Shown here: positions 50,587-59,814 of the stretch, one piece after another
Position numbering within the stretch: the stretch's first letter is position 1
How the letters are laid out: each line of letters starts with the position of its first letter
Assembly: GCA_963722715.1 (NCBI GenBank)
Contig: CAVROA010000011.1
Coordinates: forward strand, 62,001-126,000
Reading direction: 5' to 3'
Length of the DNA stretch: 64,000 bases
From: DASQGA01 sp963722715
GTDB lineage: Bacteria; Actinomycetota; Thermoleophilia; Gaiellales; Gaiellaceae
The notes under the pieces: model-generated
Told to the model about the DNA's origin: nothing
Databases searched by the model: none
Seen by the model: only the letters and a program-made list of their open reading frames with translations
Made by a program: the position numbers and the translations under genes

Positions 50587-50856
50587 ATGACTCTGACGAA
50601 GGAAGCGAAGCAAGAGGTCGTAGGCACATACGGAAAGAGCGACTCGGACACGGGGTCGCCGGAGGTGCAGGTGGCGTTGCTGACGCGACGCATTACCTAT
50701 CTCACCGAGCACCTGCGGACGCATAAGAAAGATCACCACTCGCGTCGAGGGCTTCTGAAGCTCGTCGGCCAGCGCCGTCGGCTTCTGAACTACCTTCAAC
50801 GGAGAAACGTGGAGGGCTACCGAGACCTCATCAAGGAACTGGGCCTGCGCCGGTAG
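50587..50856 (+). CDS. rpsO: ribosomal protein S15
   Basis: An 89-residue 16S-rRNA-binding protein of the platform. All motifs are present: YGKSDSDTGSPEVQVALLT, TEHLRTHKKDHHSRRGLLKL and RRRLLNYLQRRN, ending in RDLIKELGLRR. ATG 50587 gives exactly the bacterial length of 89. It is followed by pnp after a 102-bp structured leader, the conserved rpsO-pnp order. Confidence 0.97.
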   Translation: MTLTKEAKQEVVGTYGKSDSDTGSPEVQVALLTRRITYLTEHLRTHKKDHHSRRGLLKLVGQRRRLLNYLQRRNVEGYRDLIKELGLRR

Positions 50857-50881
50857 CGCCGGGCCGGCGGAGGGCGCCGGT

Positions 50882-50925
50882 GGAAGTTTGAGGGAGCCCC
50901 GAGCCCGGGTCTGCCTCAAACCTCC
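50882..50925 (+). promoter_or_regulatory. stem-loop in the rpsO-pnp leader
   Basis: GTTTGAGG (50886-50893) pairs with CCTCAAAC (50914-50921). The helix extends 3 bp further outside a mismatch, and CCC/GGG can pair within the loop. It lies 34 bp before pnp's AGGAGG site. In E. coli a hairpin at this place is cut by RNase III and PNPase to autoregulate pnp; the same role here is inference. Confidence 0.6.
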
Positions 50926-50958
50926 GCCTCCGTCCTCCGCAAGAAGACAGGAGGCAGT

Positions 50959-53430
50959 ATGAGTACGATCGAAACGTCCCAGGCCGCAGTGTCGGTCACA
51001 GTCGGACGCGAGGAAATCTCGTTCGAGACAGGCAAGCTGGCCAAGCAGGCCGGCGGCTCCGTCGTCGTGCGAGCCGGCGAGTGCATGGTGCTCGCCACGG
51101 CGCACGGACGACCCGAGCCACGTGAGGGAGCGGACTTCTTTCCGCTCACGGTCGACGTCGAGGAGCGGATGTATGCGGCCGGGAAGATCCCCGGTGGCTT
51201 CTTCAAGCGAGAGGGGCGCCCGACCGAGAAGGCGATCCTGACCGCCCGCATGATCGACCGGCCGATCCGCCCGCTCTGGCCGAAGGGCTTCAGGAACGAG
51301 GTTCAGGTCATCTGCACGATTCTCTCGGCCGACCTGATCACCGCGCACGACATCCTCTGCATCAACGGAGCCTCGGCTGCGCTCATGTTGTCGCCGCTGC
51401 CGTTCTTCGGACCGGTCGGCGCCGTGCGAGTCGGACAGATCGACGGCCAGCTCGTGCTCAATCCGACCTTGCCCGAGTCGGCCGAGGAGTCGAAGTTCGA
51501 CCTGATCGTGGTCGGCACCAAGGACGGTCTCACGATGGTCGAGGCCGGAGCGGACGAGGTGACCGAAGAGGTCCTCCTCGAGGCGCTCGATCTTGCGCAT
51601 GCCGAGATCAAGAAGCTGTGCGAGGCGCAGGAGGATCTCCGCCGCCAGGCCGGCAAGCCGAAATGGCTCGACACGGATCTGACGGAAGAGCTCGAGGCGT
51701 CGCACGGCGACCGGATCCGGGAGCGGATCGCCGCCGAAGGTCTTCGCGAGGCCGCGGCTGTCGTCGACGAGCTGGTCGACGAGCTCTGCCCGCCGCTCTC
51801 GATGACCTCCACCGAGGAGGACATCGTCAAGCGGATGCAGGTCAAGTCCAGCTTCGGGCTCATCCTCGAGCGCATTCGCCTGGAGGCCGTCATCGGCCCG
51901 GTGCGCGAGCAGTTCGAGAGCGACCTGCGCGAGCTGACGGAGGCCGAGCAGGACTCGAAGGAGCTCAAGTCCGCGAAGCGGGCTCTCCTCTTCGACCGGA
52001 TCATCGACACCGTCGAGCTGCCCTTCCCGGCCGGTCCCGCGACCGTCGACGGGGATGCCCCACTCGTCAAGGACGGGATGACCAAGCAGTTCGTGAAGAA
52101 GGCGGCCGAGGCCGTCTACAAGGAGCTCGTCCGGCGGAAGATCGCCATCGACAAGCGCCGGCCCGACGGCCGCGGCACCGAGGAGATCCGCGAGATCGAG
52201 TGCGAGGTCGGCGTCGCGCCGCGAACACACGGCTCGGCCCTCTTCACTCGTGGGCAGACGCAGATCATGACGCTCCTGACGCTGGGGACTGCGAAGGAGG
52301 GGCAGCGGATCGACGATCTGTCGCTCGAAACGGACCGCCGCTTCATGCACCACTACAACTTCCCGCCCTACTCCGTGGGCGAGACCGGCTTCATGCGCGG
52401 CCCGAAGCGGCGCGACATCGGCCACGGGGCGCTCGCGCAGCGGGCGCTCGAGGCGATGATCCCGCCCGCGGAGGACTTTCCGTACACGATCCGGCTCGTT
52501 TCGGAGACGCTCGAGTCGAACGGCTCCTCGTCGATGGGATCGGTGTGCGGCTCAACCCTGGCGCTCATGGACGCAGGCGTGCCGATCAAGCGCCCCGTCT
52601 CGGGAATCGCCATGGGCCTCGTCAAGGAGGGCGACGACTACGTCATCCTGACCGACATCCAGGGAGCCGAGGACCATCTGGGCGACATGGACTTCAAGGT
52701 GGCCGGGTCGCGCGAGGGCATCACCGCGCTCCAGATGGACATCAAGATCACCGGCGTCACGCAGGAGATCATGCGAAACGCGCTCGAGCAGGCGAAGCGG
52801 GCGCGCGAGTTCATCCTCGACAAGATGGCCGAGGCGATCCCGGAGGCTCGCGCGGAGCTCTCCGAGAATGCCCCGCGGATCTCCACCGTCAAGATCGACC
52901 CGGAGAAGATCGGCATGGTGATCGGCAAGGGCGGCGAGACGATTCGCTCGCTCGAGGCCGACTACGACGTCCAGATCGATATCGAAGAGGACGGCACCAT
53001 CCTCATCTACGCCACCGAGGGCACGAAGGCCCGAGAGGCAATCGCCGCGATCGAGAACCTGACCAAGGAGCCAGAGGTCGGCGACGAGTACACGGGCAAG
53101 GTCGTGAAGACGACCGACTTCGGCGCCTTCGTCGAGCTCAAGAAGGGCACCGACGGTCTGCTCCACGTCTCCAACGTCGGCCCCGGCCGCGTCGCTCACA
53201 TCGAGGACGTCATGGCCCGCGGCGATGTGCTCGACGTCATCGTCCAGGAGGTCGACAAGGCACGCGGCCGGATCGGCCTGAAGCTCGTCGCCAAGCACGA
53301 GAACGGCAATCTCGTCCAGCCCGAGGAGCTGATCGAGCGAGCCAAAGACGCACCGCCCCGAGAACGCTCGGAGCGGCCCCGTGACGGTGACCGCGGTCGT
53401 GACCGCGGCCGCGAGCGGAACCGCCGCTAA
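50959..53430 (+). CDS. pnp: polyribonucleotide nucleotidyltransferase (PNPase)
   Basis: An 823-residue phosphorolytic 3'-to-5' exoribonuclease. Two RNase PH domains flank a helical domain: the first with GGSVVVRAGECMVLATAHG and ERMYAAGKIPGGFFKREGRP, the second with GSALFTRGQTQIM, FPPYSVGE and the catalytic DIQGAEDHLGDMDFKVAG. KH (VIGKGGETIRSLEADYDVQI) and S1 (YTGKVVKTTDFGAFVELKKG) follow, then an Arg/Asp/Gly-rich tail. A strong AGGAGG precedes ATG 50959. Confidence 0.97.
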   Translation: MSTIETSQAAVSVTVGREEISFETGKLAKQAGGSVVVRAGECMVLATAHGRPEPREGADFFPLTVDVEERMYAAGKIPGGFFKREGRPTEKAILTARMIDRPIRPLWPKGFRNEVQVICTILSADLITAHDILCINGASAALMLSPLPFFGPVGAVRVGQIDGQLVLNPTLPESAEESKFDLIVVGTKDGLTMVEAGADEVTEEVLLEALDLAHAEIKKLCEAQEDLRRQAGKPKWLDTDLTEELEASHGDRIRERIAAEGLREAAAVVDELVDELCPPLSMTSTEEDIVKRMQVKSSFGLILERIRLEAVIGPVREQFESDLRELTEAEQDSKELKSAKRALLFDRIIDTVELPFPAGPATVDGDAPLVKDGMTKQFVKKAAEAVYKELVRRKIAIDKRRPDGRGTEEIREIECEVGVAPRTHGSALFTRGQTQIMTLLTLGTAKEGQRIDDLSLETDRRFMHHYNFPPYSVGETGFMRGPKRRDIGHGALAQRALEAMIPPAEDFPYTIRLVSETLESNGSSSMGSVCGSTLALMDAGVPIKRPVSGIAMGLVKEGDDYVILTDIQGAEDHLGDMDFKVAGSREGITALQMDIKITGVTQEIMRNALEQAKRAREFILDKMAEAIPEARAELSENAPRISTVKIDPEKIGMVIGKGGETIRSLEADYDVQIDIEEDGTILIYATEGTKAREAIAAIENLTKEPEVGDEYTGKVVKTTDFGAFVELKKGTDGLLHVSNVGPGRVAHIEDVMARGDVLDVIVQEVDKARGRIGLKLVAKHENGNLVQPEELIERAKDAPPRERSERPRDGDRGRDRGRERNRR

Positions 53431-53448
53431 CAACCGGCAGATGCGCGA

Positions 53449-54627
53449 GTGAAGCGCTACGACTGCGTCGTCGTTGGAGCCGGCCCCGCCGGCTCCACGA
53501 CGGCGTATCGCCTCGCCCGAGAGGGTGTGTCCGTCCTCCTCCTCGACCGCGCGCGGTTTCCGCGGGACAAGCCCTGCGGGGGAGGACTGACCGGCCGGGC
53601 CGCGCGGCTCCTGCCCTTCTCCATCGATCCGGTCGTCGAGGAAGTCGTCACGATCGCCGAGCTCGGCCTCGGATACGACAAGCGGGTCGAGCGCGGCAGC
53701 GGCAAGCCGCTCGTCTACATGACGCAGCGGAAGCGGCTCGACGCGTACCTCGTCGAGCAGGCTGCGGCGGCAGGCGTCGAGTTCCGGGACGGAACAAAGG
53801 TCTCGGGAATCGAGACGAACGGGCAGAGCGCGACGGTCAGAGTGAACGGCGACTGCGTCTCCGCCCGGACCGTCGTCGGCGCGGATGGGATCAACGGCGT
53901 GTCGGCGCGTGCGCTCGAGCTCGGCGGCAACCAGGCGGTGGGGGTCGCGCTCGAGGGAAACCTCTCCTACGGGCGCATCGACCGCGAGCGGTTCCGGGGA
54001 CGTCTCCTGATCGACTTCGCCACCGTGCCGGGTGGTTATGCGTGGGTCTTCCCCAAGGGCGACCACGTCAACTTCGGCGTCGGGGGGTCGACCGAGGAAG
54101 GCCCCCGACTCCGCGAGCACCTGCGCCGCCTCTGCGAGCGGCACGGAGCGGAGCTCGAGGAGCTCGGTGAGCTCCGCGGCTTCCGGCTGCCGATGCGGTC
54201 GGCGTCCTCGTGTCTCTCACGAGGTCCCGCACTGCTCGTCGGAGACGCGGCCGGTCTCGTCGACCCGGTGTCCGGCGACGGGATGTACGAGGGGATCCTG
54301 AGCGGTTCGCACGCGACCGGAGCCGTCCTGGACGTGCTCGCGGGGCGGGAGGAGACGCTCGACCCCTACGGTCCCCGGCTCACGCGCCAGCTCGCGCCCC
54401 TGCTCTGGGCCTCCTGGAGCATCAAGGCAGCACTCGACCGCTTTCCCCGCACGTCCTTTGCGCTCGCGCAGACCCAGCTCGTCTGGAACGTCGTCGAGCG
54501 GATCCTCCAGGGAGACCTCGCCGACGTGCGCCTGACCCGTGGGCCCGCGCGGCCCCTCTTGAAGGCGCTGGCGCTCCTTGCCCGTGCCGCCGGCGATCCC
54601 GGTCGGGCCTTCAGGCCCGCTGGCTAG
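53449..54627 (+). CDS. geranylgeranyl-reductase-family FAD-dependent oxidoreductase
   Basis: A 392-residue flavoprotein. Rossmann motif DCVVVGAGPAGSTTAYRLAREG at the N-terminus with the ribose-binding Asp in LLLDR; RFPRDKPCGGGL and LLVGDAAGLVDPVSGDGMYEGIL are the GGR-family signatures. Relatives saturate isoprenoid chains of quinones, lipids or chlorophyll, so menaquinone or polyprenol reduction is possible. GTG 53449 is 18 bp after pnp. The substrate cannot be told from the sequence. Confidence 0.88.
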   Translation: MKRYDCVVVGAGPAGSTTAYRLAREGVSVLLLDRARFPRDKPCGGGLTGRAARLLPFSIDPVVEEVVTIAELGLGYDKRVERGSGKPLVYMTQRKRLDAYLVEQAAAAGVEFRDGTKVSGIETNGQSATVRVNGDCVSARTVVGADGINGVSARALELGGNQAVGVALEGNLSYGRIDRERFRGRLLIDFATVPGGYAWVFPKGDHVNFGVGGSTEEGPRLREHLRRLCERHGAELEELGELRGFRLPMRSASSCLSRGPALLVGDAAGLVDPVSGDGMYEGILSGSHATGAVLDVLAGREETLDPYGPRLTRQLAPLLWASWSIKAALDRFPRTSFALAQTQLVWNVVERILQGDLADVRLTRGPARPLLKALALLARAAGDPGRAFRPAG

Positions 54628-54662
54628 TAGGAGCCCGCGACTAGGCACGCTTCGCACCCGGT

Positions 54663-54668
54663 TACGAT
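54663..54668 (+). promoter_or_regulatory. -10 box of the M16 peptidase, leaderless
   Basis: TACGAT ends 7 bp before GTG 54676. Because the box overlaps the in-frame ATG at 54667, it argues for GTG 54676 as the real start. Confidence 0.4.
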
Positions 54669-54675
54669 GCGACCG

Positions 54676-55968
54676 GTGGAGAGCTACCTTCTGACGACTC
54701 TCGACGGCGGCGCCCGGGTGGTGACGGAGCCGCTCCCGAGCGTTCGCTCGGTCGCGCTCGGCATCTGGATCGGCGCCGGCTCGCGGGACGAGGATGTCGC
54801 CCACGCGGGCCTGAGCCACTTCCTCGAGCACCTGCTCTTCAAGGGTTCCAGCTCCTACTCCGCGCTCGAGATCGCAGCGATCTTCGACACGTTCGGTGGC
54901 GAGCTCAACGCCTCGACCGGTCGCGACTACACGGTCGTCTTCGCGCGTGTCCTGGACGAGCATCTCGAAGAGGCCATGGACGTGATCACCGACATGGTGT
55001 TCGCGCCCCGTCTCTCGGATCTCGACTCCGAGCGGGAGGTCGTCCTCGAGGAGATCGCGATGGTCGAGGACGCGCCGCAGGAGCTCGTCCATGACCTGAT
55101 CACGGAGACGGTCTTCGGCGACCATCCGCTCGGCCGGCCGGTCCTGGGCTCTGCGGACGTGATCGCAAATGTCTCGCGCCGGAGCGTCTCCGCCTACCAT
55201 CGCGCCCGCTACCGGCCCGACAACGTCGTGGTCGCCGCGGCCGGGCACCTCGAGCACGACCGGGTGGTGGAGCTCGTCGAGCGGATGAGCGCCAAGGGCC
55301 CGGGCCCGCCGGCCCGCCGAGCCGGCGCCAGGGCACCGTTCGTGGGCGCCCCGCAACCGAGCCTCCGCTTTCAGCGAAAGGACACCGAGCAGTACCACAT
55401 CTGCATCGGTGCGCCCGGGATCGCACGCTCGGACCGGCGGCGGTTCACGGCTTCGATCCTGGACAGCGTGCTCGGCGGTTCGGCCTCGTCCCGGCTCTTC
55501 CAGGAGATCCGTGAGAAGCGCGGTCTCGCCTACGCGGTCTACACGTACGCATCGCAGTACGCGGACACGGGTCAGATCGGCGCGTACGTCGGCACACGGG
55601 AGGAGAATCTCGCAGCCTGCCTCGAGATCCTTCGCGAGCAGATCAACGCGGTCGCGGCGGGGGAGCTCGGGGACGACGAGCTCGAGCGGGCGAAGGAGAA
55701 CCTCAAGGGCAGGGTGATGCTCTCGATGGAGTTGACGTCGAACCGGATGAGCAGGCTCGGGAAGTCCCTGGTCACCGATAGCGAGATCCTGTCGCTCGAC
55801 CGCGTCATCGCCGAGATCGAGGCCGTCGATCGCGAGGCGGTGGCCGGGCTGGCCGCGCTCCTGCTCGCGGAGGAGAGACTCTCTGTCGCGGCGATCGGGC
55901 CGAACGAGGAGCGTTTCGTCGACGCGGTCGAGCGTATCTCGCCCGGGCTCGTCGCAGCGGCCGCGTGA
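54676..55968 (+). CDS. M16 (pitrilysin-family) zinc peptidase
   Basis: A 430-residue insulinase-like peptidase. The inverted zinc motif is HFLEHLLFKGS (HxxEH) near residue 50, with the third ligand Glu downstream in REVVLEEIAMVEDAPQELVHD. The C-terminal M16 half has the R/Y pair region SRLFQEIREKRGLAYAVY. It is the homologue of PepR, encoded after pnp in actinobacteria. Start GTG 54676 is chosen from the promoter position. It overlaps dapB by 4 bp. Confidence 0.93.
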   Translation: MESYLLTTLDGGARVVTEPLPSVRSVALGIWIGAGSRDEDVAHAGLSHFLEHLLFKGSSSYSALEIAAIFDTFGGELNASTGRDYTVVFARVLDEHLEEAMDVITDMVFAPRLSDLDSEREVVLEEIAMVEDAPQELVHDLITETVFGDHPLGRPVLGSADVIANVSRRSVSAYHRARYRPDNVVVAAAGHLEHDRVVELVERMSAKGPGPPARRAGARAPFVGAPQPSLRFQRKDTEQYHICIGAPGIARSDRRRFTASILDSVLGGSASSRLFQEIREKRGLAYAVYTYASQYADTGQIGAYVGTREENLAACLEILREQINAVAAGELGDDELERAKENLKGRVMLSMELTSNRMSRLGKSLVTDSEILSLDRVIAEIEAVDREAVAGLAALLLAEERLSVAAIGPNEERFVDAVERISPGLVAAAA

Positions 55969-56606
55969 AGATCCTTCTGTTCGGAGCCAGGGGGAAGGTG
56001 GGGTCGGTGCTCGGCCCGGCGCTCGCAGAGGCGGGGCATGAAGTGCAAGGCGTCGGTTCCGGGGAGACGACCGCGCCGGCCGGGTACGACGTGGCGATCG
56101 ACTTCACTCGCCCGGATGCTGCTCGTGCGAACGTCGAGCGTTGCCTTACTGCGGGGATTCCTTGCATCGTCGGCACGACGGGCCTCCAGAACGAGGACGT
56201 GACAGCGTTGGACGCCCTGGCCCGGGAGCGCGAGGTTCCGTGCCTCGTCGCTCCGAACTTTGCGCTCGGTGCCGTCCTCATGATGCGCTTCGCGGAGGAG
56301 GCGGCCCGCTGGTTTCCCCGTGCGGAGATCGTCGAGCTCCACGACGAGGCGAAGCTGGATGCGCCCTCGGGCACTGCGAAGGCGACGGCCGCCCGTCTGG
56401 AAGGAGAGGTGCCGATCCACAGTGTGCGCCTGCCGGGCCTCGTGGCCCACCAGGAGGTGCTGCTGGGCGGCCAGGGCCAGCTCCTGACGATCCGGCACGA
56501 CACGCTCTCCCGCGAGGCGTTCGTACCCGGCGTCCTCCTGGCCCTCCAGCGGCTCGGAGATTTGCCCGCTGGAGTGACGATGGGCATCGACGGGCTCGTC
56601 GCGTAG
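55965..56606 (+). CDS. dapB: 4-hydroxy-tetrahydrodipicolinate reductase
   Basis: A 213-residue NAD(P)H-dependent enzyme of lysine/diaminopimelate synthesis. Nucleotide-binding LLFGARGKVG, then IDFTRPDA, GTTGL and APNFALGAVLMM. The substrate motif reads ELHDEAKLDAPSGTAKAT. The first histidine and the lysine are kept, but the second histidine of the usual HH pair is Asp. The protein is shorter than the 240-270 residues of most DapB. Its TAG stop lies within the dapA -10 box. Confidence 0.9.
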   Translation: MKILLFGARGKVGSVLGPALAEAGHEVQGVGSGETTAPAGYDVAIDFTRPDAARANVERCLTAGIPCIVGTTGLQNEDVTALDALAREREVPCLVAPNFALGAVLMMRFAEEAARWFPRAEIVELHDEAKLDAPSGTAKATAARLEGEVPIHSVRLPGLVAHQEVLLGGQGQLLTIRHDTLSREAFVPGVLLALQRLGDLPAGVTMGIDGLVA

Positions 56607-56609
56607 AAT
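56604..56609 (+). promoter_or_regulatory. -10 box of dapA, overlapping the dapB stop
   Basis: TAGAAT contains the dapB stop codon (TAG) and ends 7 bp before GTG 56617, giving a likely leaderless dapA transcript. Confidence 0.45.
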
Positions 56610-56616
56610 CCCGCCC

Positions 56617-57501
56617 GTGCTGGGCGAGGTCCTGACCGCGGTCGCGACGCCGTTCCGGGAGGACGGTGCGCTCGACGTCGATGCGTTCCGCCGTCTCTGC
56701 CTCTATCTCGTCGAGAACGGATCGGACGGGGTCGTCGTCGCCGGGACCACTGGAGAAGCACCGACGCTCACGGACGACGAGCGACTGGAGCTCTTCGCCG
56801 TGGCCGTCGACTCGGTCGGCGCTCGGGCTACGGTCATTGCGAACACGGGCACGTACTCGACGGCCCACTCCGTCCATCTGACCGAGCAGGCGCACGGACT
56901 CGGCGTGGACGGCTTCCTCGTGGTTACCCCGTACTACAACAAGCCCCCCGTCGCGGGGATCGTCGCGCATTTTCGTGCGATCGCGGAGGTGAGCGACCGG
57001 CCGATCATCGTCTACAACATCCCACAGCGCGTGGTGCTGAACCTGGAGCCCGAGACCCTGGCAGCGCTCGCTGAGATCCCGACCGTGCGAGCGGTGAAGC
57101 AGGCCACGGCCGACCTGAATCAGGCCGAGCGGATCGTGCAGGAGACGGAGCTCGCCCTCTATGCCGGGAACGACGACCTTTTGCTCCCCTTCCTCGAGCT
57201 GGGCGGGACCGGTGGGATCTTCGTCTTCACCCACCTCGTTGGCACGCGCGTGAAGGAGCTCATCCGCCGCTTCAAGGACGGCGATCCCGAGGGGGCGGAG
57301 GCGATCGAGCAGGAGCTCCGGCCCGTCGTCGAGGCCCTGGCCGTCACCTCGAATCCGATTCCGCTCAAGGCGGCCTTGAACCTCCTTGGTCACGAGGTCG
57401 GAGGCCTACGCCTCCCGCTCGTGGACGCGAGCGAGGACGAGGTCGCGCTCGTGCGAGCCGGCCTCGAAGCCGCAGGCGTTCTCTCGCCCGCACGAGCCTA
57501 G
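56617..57501 (+). CDS. dapA: 4-hydroxy-tetrahydrodipicolinate synthase
   Basis: A 294-residue TIM-barrel Schiff-base aldolase condensing pyruvate and aspartate semialdehyde. GTTGEAPTLTDDE, TPYYNKPP with the catalytic triad Tyr, IIVYNIPQR with the second Tyr, and the Schiff-base Lys in VRAVKQATADL are present. It follows dapB by 10 bp. Confidence 0.95.
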   Translation: MLGEVLTAVATPFREDGALDVDAFRRLCLYLVENGSDGVVVAGTTGEAPTLTDDERLELFAVAVDSVGARATVIANTGTYSTAHSVHLTEQAHGLGVDGFLVVTPYYNKPPVAGIVAHFRAIAEVSDRPIIVYNIPQRVVLNLEPETLAALAEIPTVRAVKQATADLNQAERIVQETELALYAGNDDLLLPFLELGGTGGIFVFTHLVGTRVKELIRRFKDGDPEGAEAIEQELRPVVEALAVTSNPIPLKAALNLLGHEVGGLRLPLVDASEDEVALVRAGLEAAGVLSPARA

Positions 57502-57555
57502 CTTTCCGCGGGTGAGCTCGACGAACCCTGCGGGGGAAGCGCTTCGGGCGCGAAG

Positions 57556-57561
57556 TACACT
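57556..57561 (+). promoter_or_regulatory. -10 box of rnj, leaderless
   Basis: TACACT ends 6 bp before GTG 57568, the same hexamer and spacing as at rel. Confidence 0.45.
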
Positions 57562-57567
57562 GCGCCG

Positions 57568-59229
57568 GTGAGCTCGGCCTGGACGCGCGTAACCCCGCTT
57601 GGCGGCCTCGGCGAGGTTGGCAAGAACATGACCGCGATCGAGAGCGAGGCAGGGATCGTCGTGGTCGACGCCGGCCTTTCCTTCCCCCGTGACGAGCACC
57701 TCGGGGTCGACCTCGTCCTCCCGGACTTCACCCTCTTGCGGGAGCGGGCGAAGGACATTCGTGCGGTCGTCCTCACGCATGCGCACGAGGACCACGTCGG
57801 CGCGCTGCCGTACCTGATGCGCGAGGTGGAGATCCCGCAGGTCTGGGGCACACGTCTCACGCTCGGGCTTGTGAAGTCGAAGCTGGACGAGCACGGCCTT
57901 CTCCGGGCAGCCGAGCTCCACGAGATCGAGCCGAACGGCGGTCCGGTCCAGATCGGGCCCTACAGGACCGACTTCGCGCGCATGGCGCACTCGATTCCCG
58001 ACGCAGTCGCGCTCTCGTTCGAGACACCCGCCGGACGAATCGTCCATACCGGCGACTACAAGATCGACCACACGCCCGTCGACGGCTTCCGGACCGACGT
58101 TGGCAAGCTCGCGGAGCTCGGAAACCTCGGTGTCGAGCTTCTGCTCGGAGATTCGACCAACGCGGAGCGGCCGGGCGTGACTCCGTCGGAGCGCACCGTC
58201 GGTGAGGCGTTCCGGCAGATCATCCCGGCCCGGGGCGGGCGGGTCGTGATCGCATCCTTTGCCTCCAACGTCCACCGGGTGCAGCAGGCGATCGACGTCG
58301 CGCTCGAGACCGGCCGGAAGGTCTCCCTGGTCGGCCGCTCGCTCAGGAAGAACGTCAACATCGCGCGGAACCTCGGCTACATCGACGTGCCCGAGGAGCT
58401 GCTCGTGAAGCCCGCCGACCTCGGTGAGCTCCGTCCCGAGGAAACGCTCATCCTCTGCACCGGCAGCCAGGGTGAGCCACTTTCGGCCCTGACCCGCATT
58501 GCCTACCACGATCACCAGCACGTCGAGGTGGAGGCGGGCGACACCGTCATCATCTCCGCAAAGCCGGTGCCCGGAAACGAGCTGCGCGTCCACGACACGA
58601 TCAACCGCCTCACGAAGTCCGGGGCGGAGGTGCTGCACCAGGAGATCGCGAACGTGCATACGTCCGGCCACGGAAACGCCGACGAGATCCGAACCGTCCT
58701 GGCGCTCCTCCGGCCACGAAACGTGATGCCGGTGCACGGGGAGTTCAGGATGCTGGCGGCCCACGGCCGGCTCGCCCGTGATGCCGGCGTCGATCCGGAC
58801 CGTGTCATCCTCGCCGAAAACGGCTCCGTCGTCGAGCTCTCCGACGGGCGTGCCCGGATCGTCGACCAGGTCGACGTCGGAAGCATCTTTGTCGACCGGG
58901 CCGGCTCGGGAGACGTGAAGGACGGAGCGCTGCGGGACCGCCGCCACCTGTCCGAGAGCGGCGTCCTGATCGTCGTCGCGACCGTGGGGCCCGGGAACGG
59001 CCGCGGGGCGGTTCCGCCCGAGGTGATCGCGCGCGGCTTCGCCGAGACCGACGGGGAGCTCTTCGAGGAAGCCCGCGAGGAGGTCGAGGAGACCCTCGCC
59101 GAATGCTATGCCGACGGCGTCACGGAGCTGAAGCTCCTCCAGGAGCACATCCACGACGCCGTTAGCCAGCTCGTCTACGAGCGCACGGGACGCCGGCCCA
59201 TGATCCTCCCGGTTGTCGTCGAGGTGTAG
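57568..59229 (+). CDS. rnj: ribonuclease J
   Basis: A 553-residue beta-CASP metallo-beta-lactamase ribonuclease with endo- and 5'-exonuclease action in mRNA decay and rRNA processing. Zinc motif LTHAHEDHVGALPYL near residue 70, HTGDYKIDHTPVDG, LGDSTNAERPG, then the beta-CASP motifs CTGSQGEP and HTSGHGNADEI, and PVHGEFRML. The C-terminal dimerisation domain is present. The gene order dapA-rnj-ftsK is typical of actinobacteria, here with three genes inserted before ftsK. Confidence 0.95.
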   Translation: MSSAWTRVTPLGGLGEVGKNMTAIESEAGIVVVDAGLSFPRDEHLGVDLVLPDFTLLRERAKDIRAVVLTHAHEDHVGALPYLMREVEIPQVWGTRLTLGLVKSKLDEHGLLRAAELHEIEPNGGPVQIGPYRTDFARMAHSIPDAVALSFETPAGRIVHTGDYKIDHTPVDGFRTDVGKLAELGNLGVELLLGDSTNAERPGVTPSERTVGEAFRQIIPARGGRVVIASFASNVHRVQQAIDVALETGRKVSLVGRSLRKNVNIARNLGYIDVPEELLVKPADLGELRPEETLILCTGSQGEPLSALTRIAYHDHQHVEVEAGDTVIISAKPVPGNELRVHDTINRLTKSGAEVLHQEIANVHTSGHGNADEIRTVLALLRPRNVMPVHGEFRMLAAHGRLARDAGVDPDRVILAENGSVVELSDGRARIVDQVDVGSIFVDRAGSGDVKDGALRDRRHLSESGVLIVVATVGPGNGRGAVPPEVIARGFAETDGELFEEAREEVEETLAECYADGVTELKLLQEHIHDAVSQLVYERTGRRPMILPVVVEV

Positions 59230-59262
59230 CCGAGTTCGTCTCCTTGCTGTAACAGTGTGGGT

Positions 59263-59814
59263 ATGAACAACGCGACTACGCTCGGATGGCCCGGCCTGGT
59301 GCGCTGCTACGGCGTCTCGGATCCGACCGCGACGAAGCTGATCCGCTCCCTGACGGCGAGCGAGGTGGCGGCGCTGGCCTTCTGCCGTCTGCTCGACCGC
59401 TGGGCGAGGGGCGAGCCCGAGCCTTCGACCGTCCCACGGCGCGAGGCCGCCCTGCGACGCGCGGCCGAGCGGGCCGAGACTGCGCTCGCCGGCCTCGAGC
59501 GGCCGCTGGGGCGCTTCCTGCTCGAGCTCGAGCCCGACGGCGCCGAGGGCCGATCGTGGTACGGCGAGCCCGGACCGGGGGAGGTGCTCGAGTGGGAGGA
59601 CGTCCTCCGCCGGGCAGGGGTGACCGCGTGCCCGCGGCGGGTCGCACAGGCGTACCTCGAGCTGGCGGTGCTCGTGCGGGCGCTTCAGGGTCTCGCCACG
59701 TCGGCCCGGATGGAGACCGTGCCCGATCGCTCCTCCCTGTGGGCCGGACTCTTCGACCTGCGTGAGAACCTCTTCGGGGGCGCGGTCGACGATCTCAGGG
59801 CCCTCGCCGCGTAG
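59263..59814 (+). CDS. hypothetical protein, helix-rich
   Basis: A 183-residue protein starting MNNATTLGWPGLVRCYGVSD (GTG 59257 is an alternative). Leu/Arg/Glu-rich helices dominate (RREAALRRAAERAETALAGL), and no catalytic motif, signal or membrane segment is visible. I do not recognise a family. It lies between rnj and a ribokinase-like gene; its TAG stop overlaps that gene's presumed -10 box. Confidence 0.6.
   Translation: MNNATTLGWPGLVRCYGVSDPTATKLIRSLTASEVAALAFCRLLDRWARGEPEPSTVPRREAALRRAAERAETALAGLERPLGRFLLELEPDGAEGRSWYGEPGPGEVLEWEDVLRRAGVTACPRRVAQAYLELAVLVRALQGLATSARMETVPDRSSLWAGLFDLRENLFGGAVDDLRALAA

Noticed and set aside
57406..59154. 582-codon minus-strand frame antisense to rnj and dapA
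   Set aside because: No recognisable motifs, while rnj on the plus strand has all catalytic residues.
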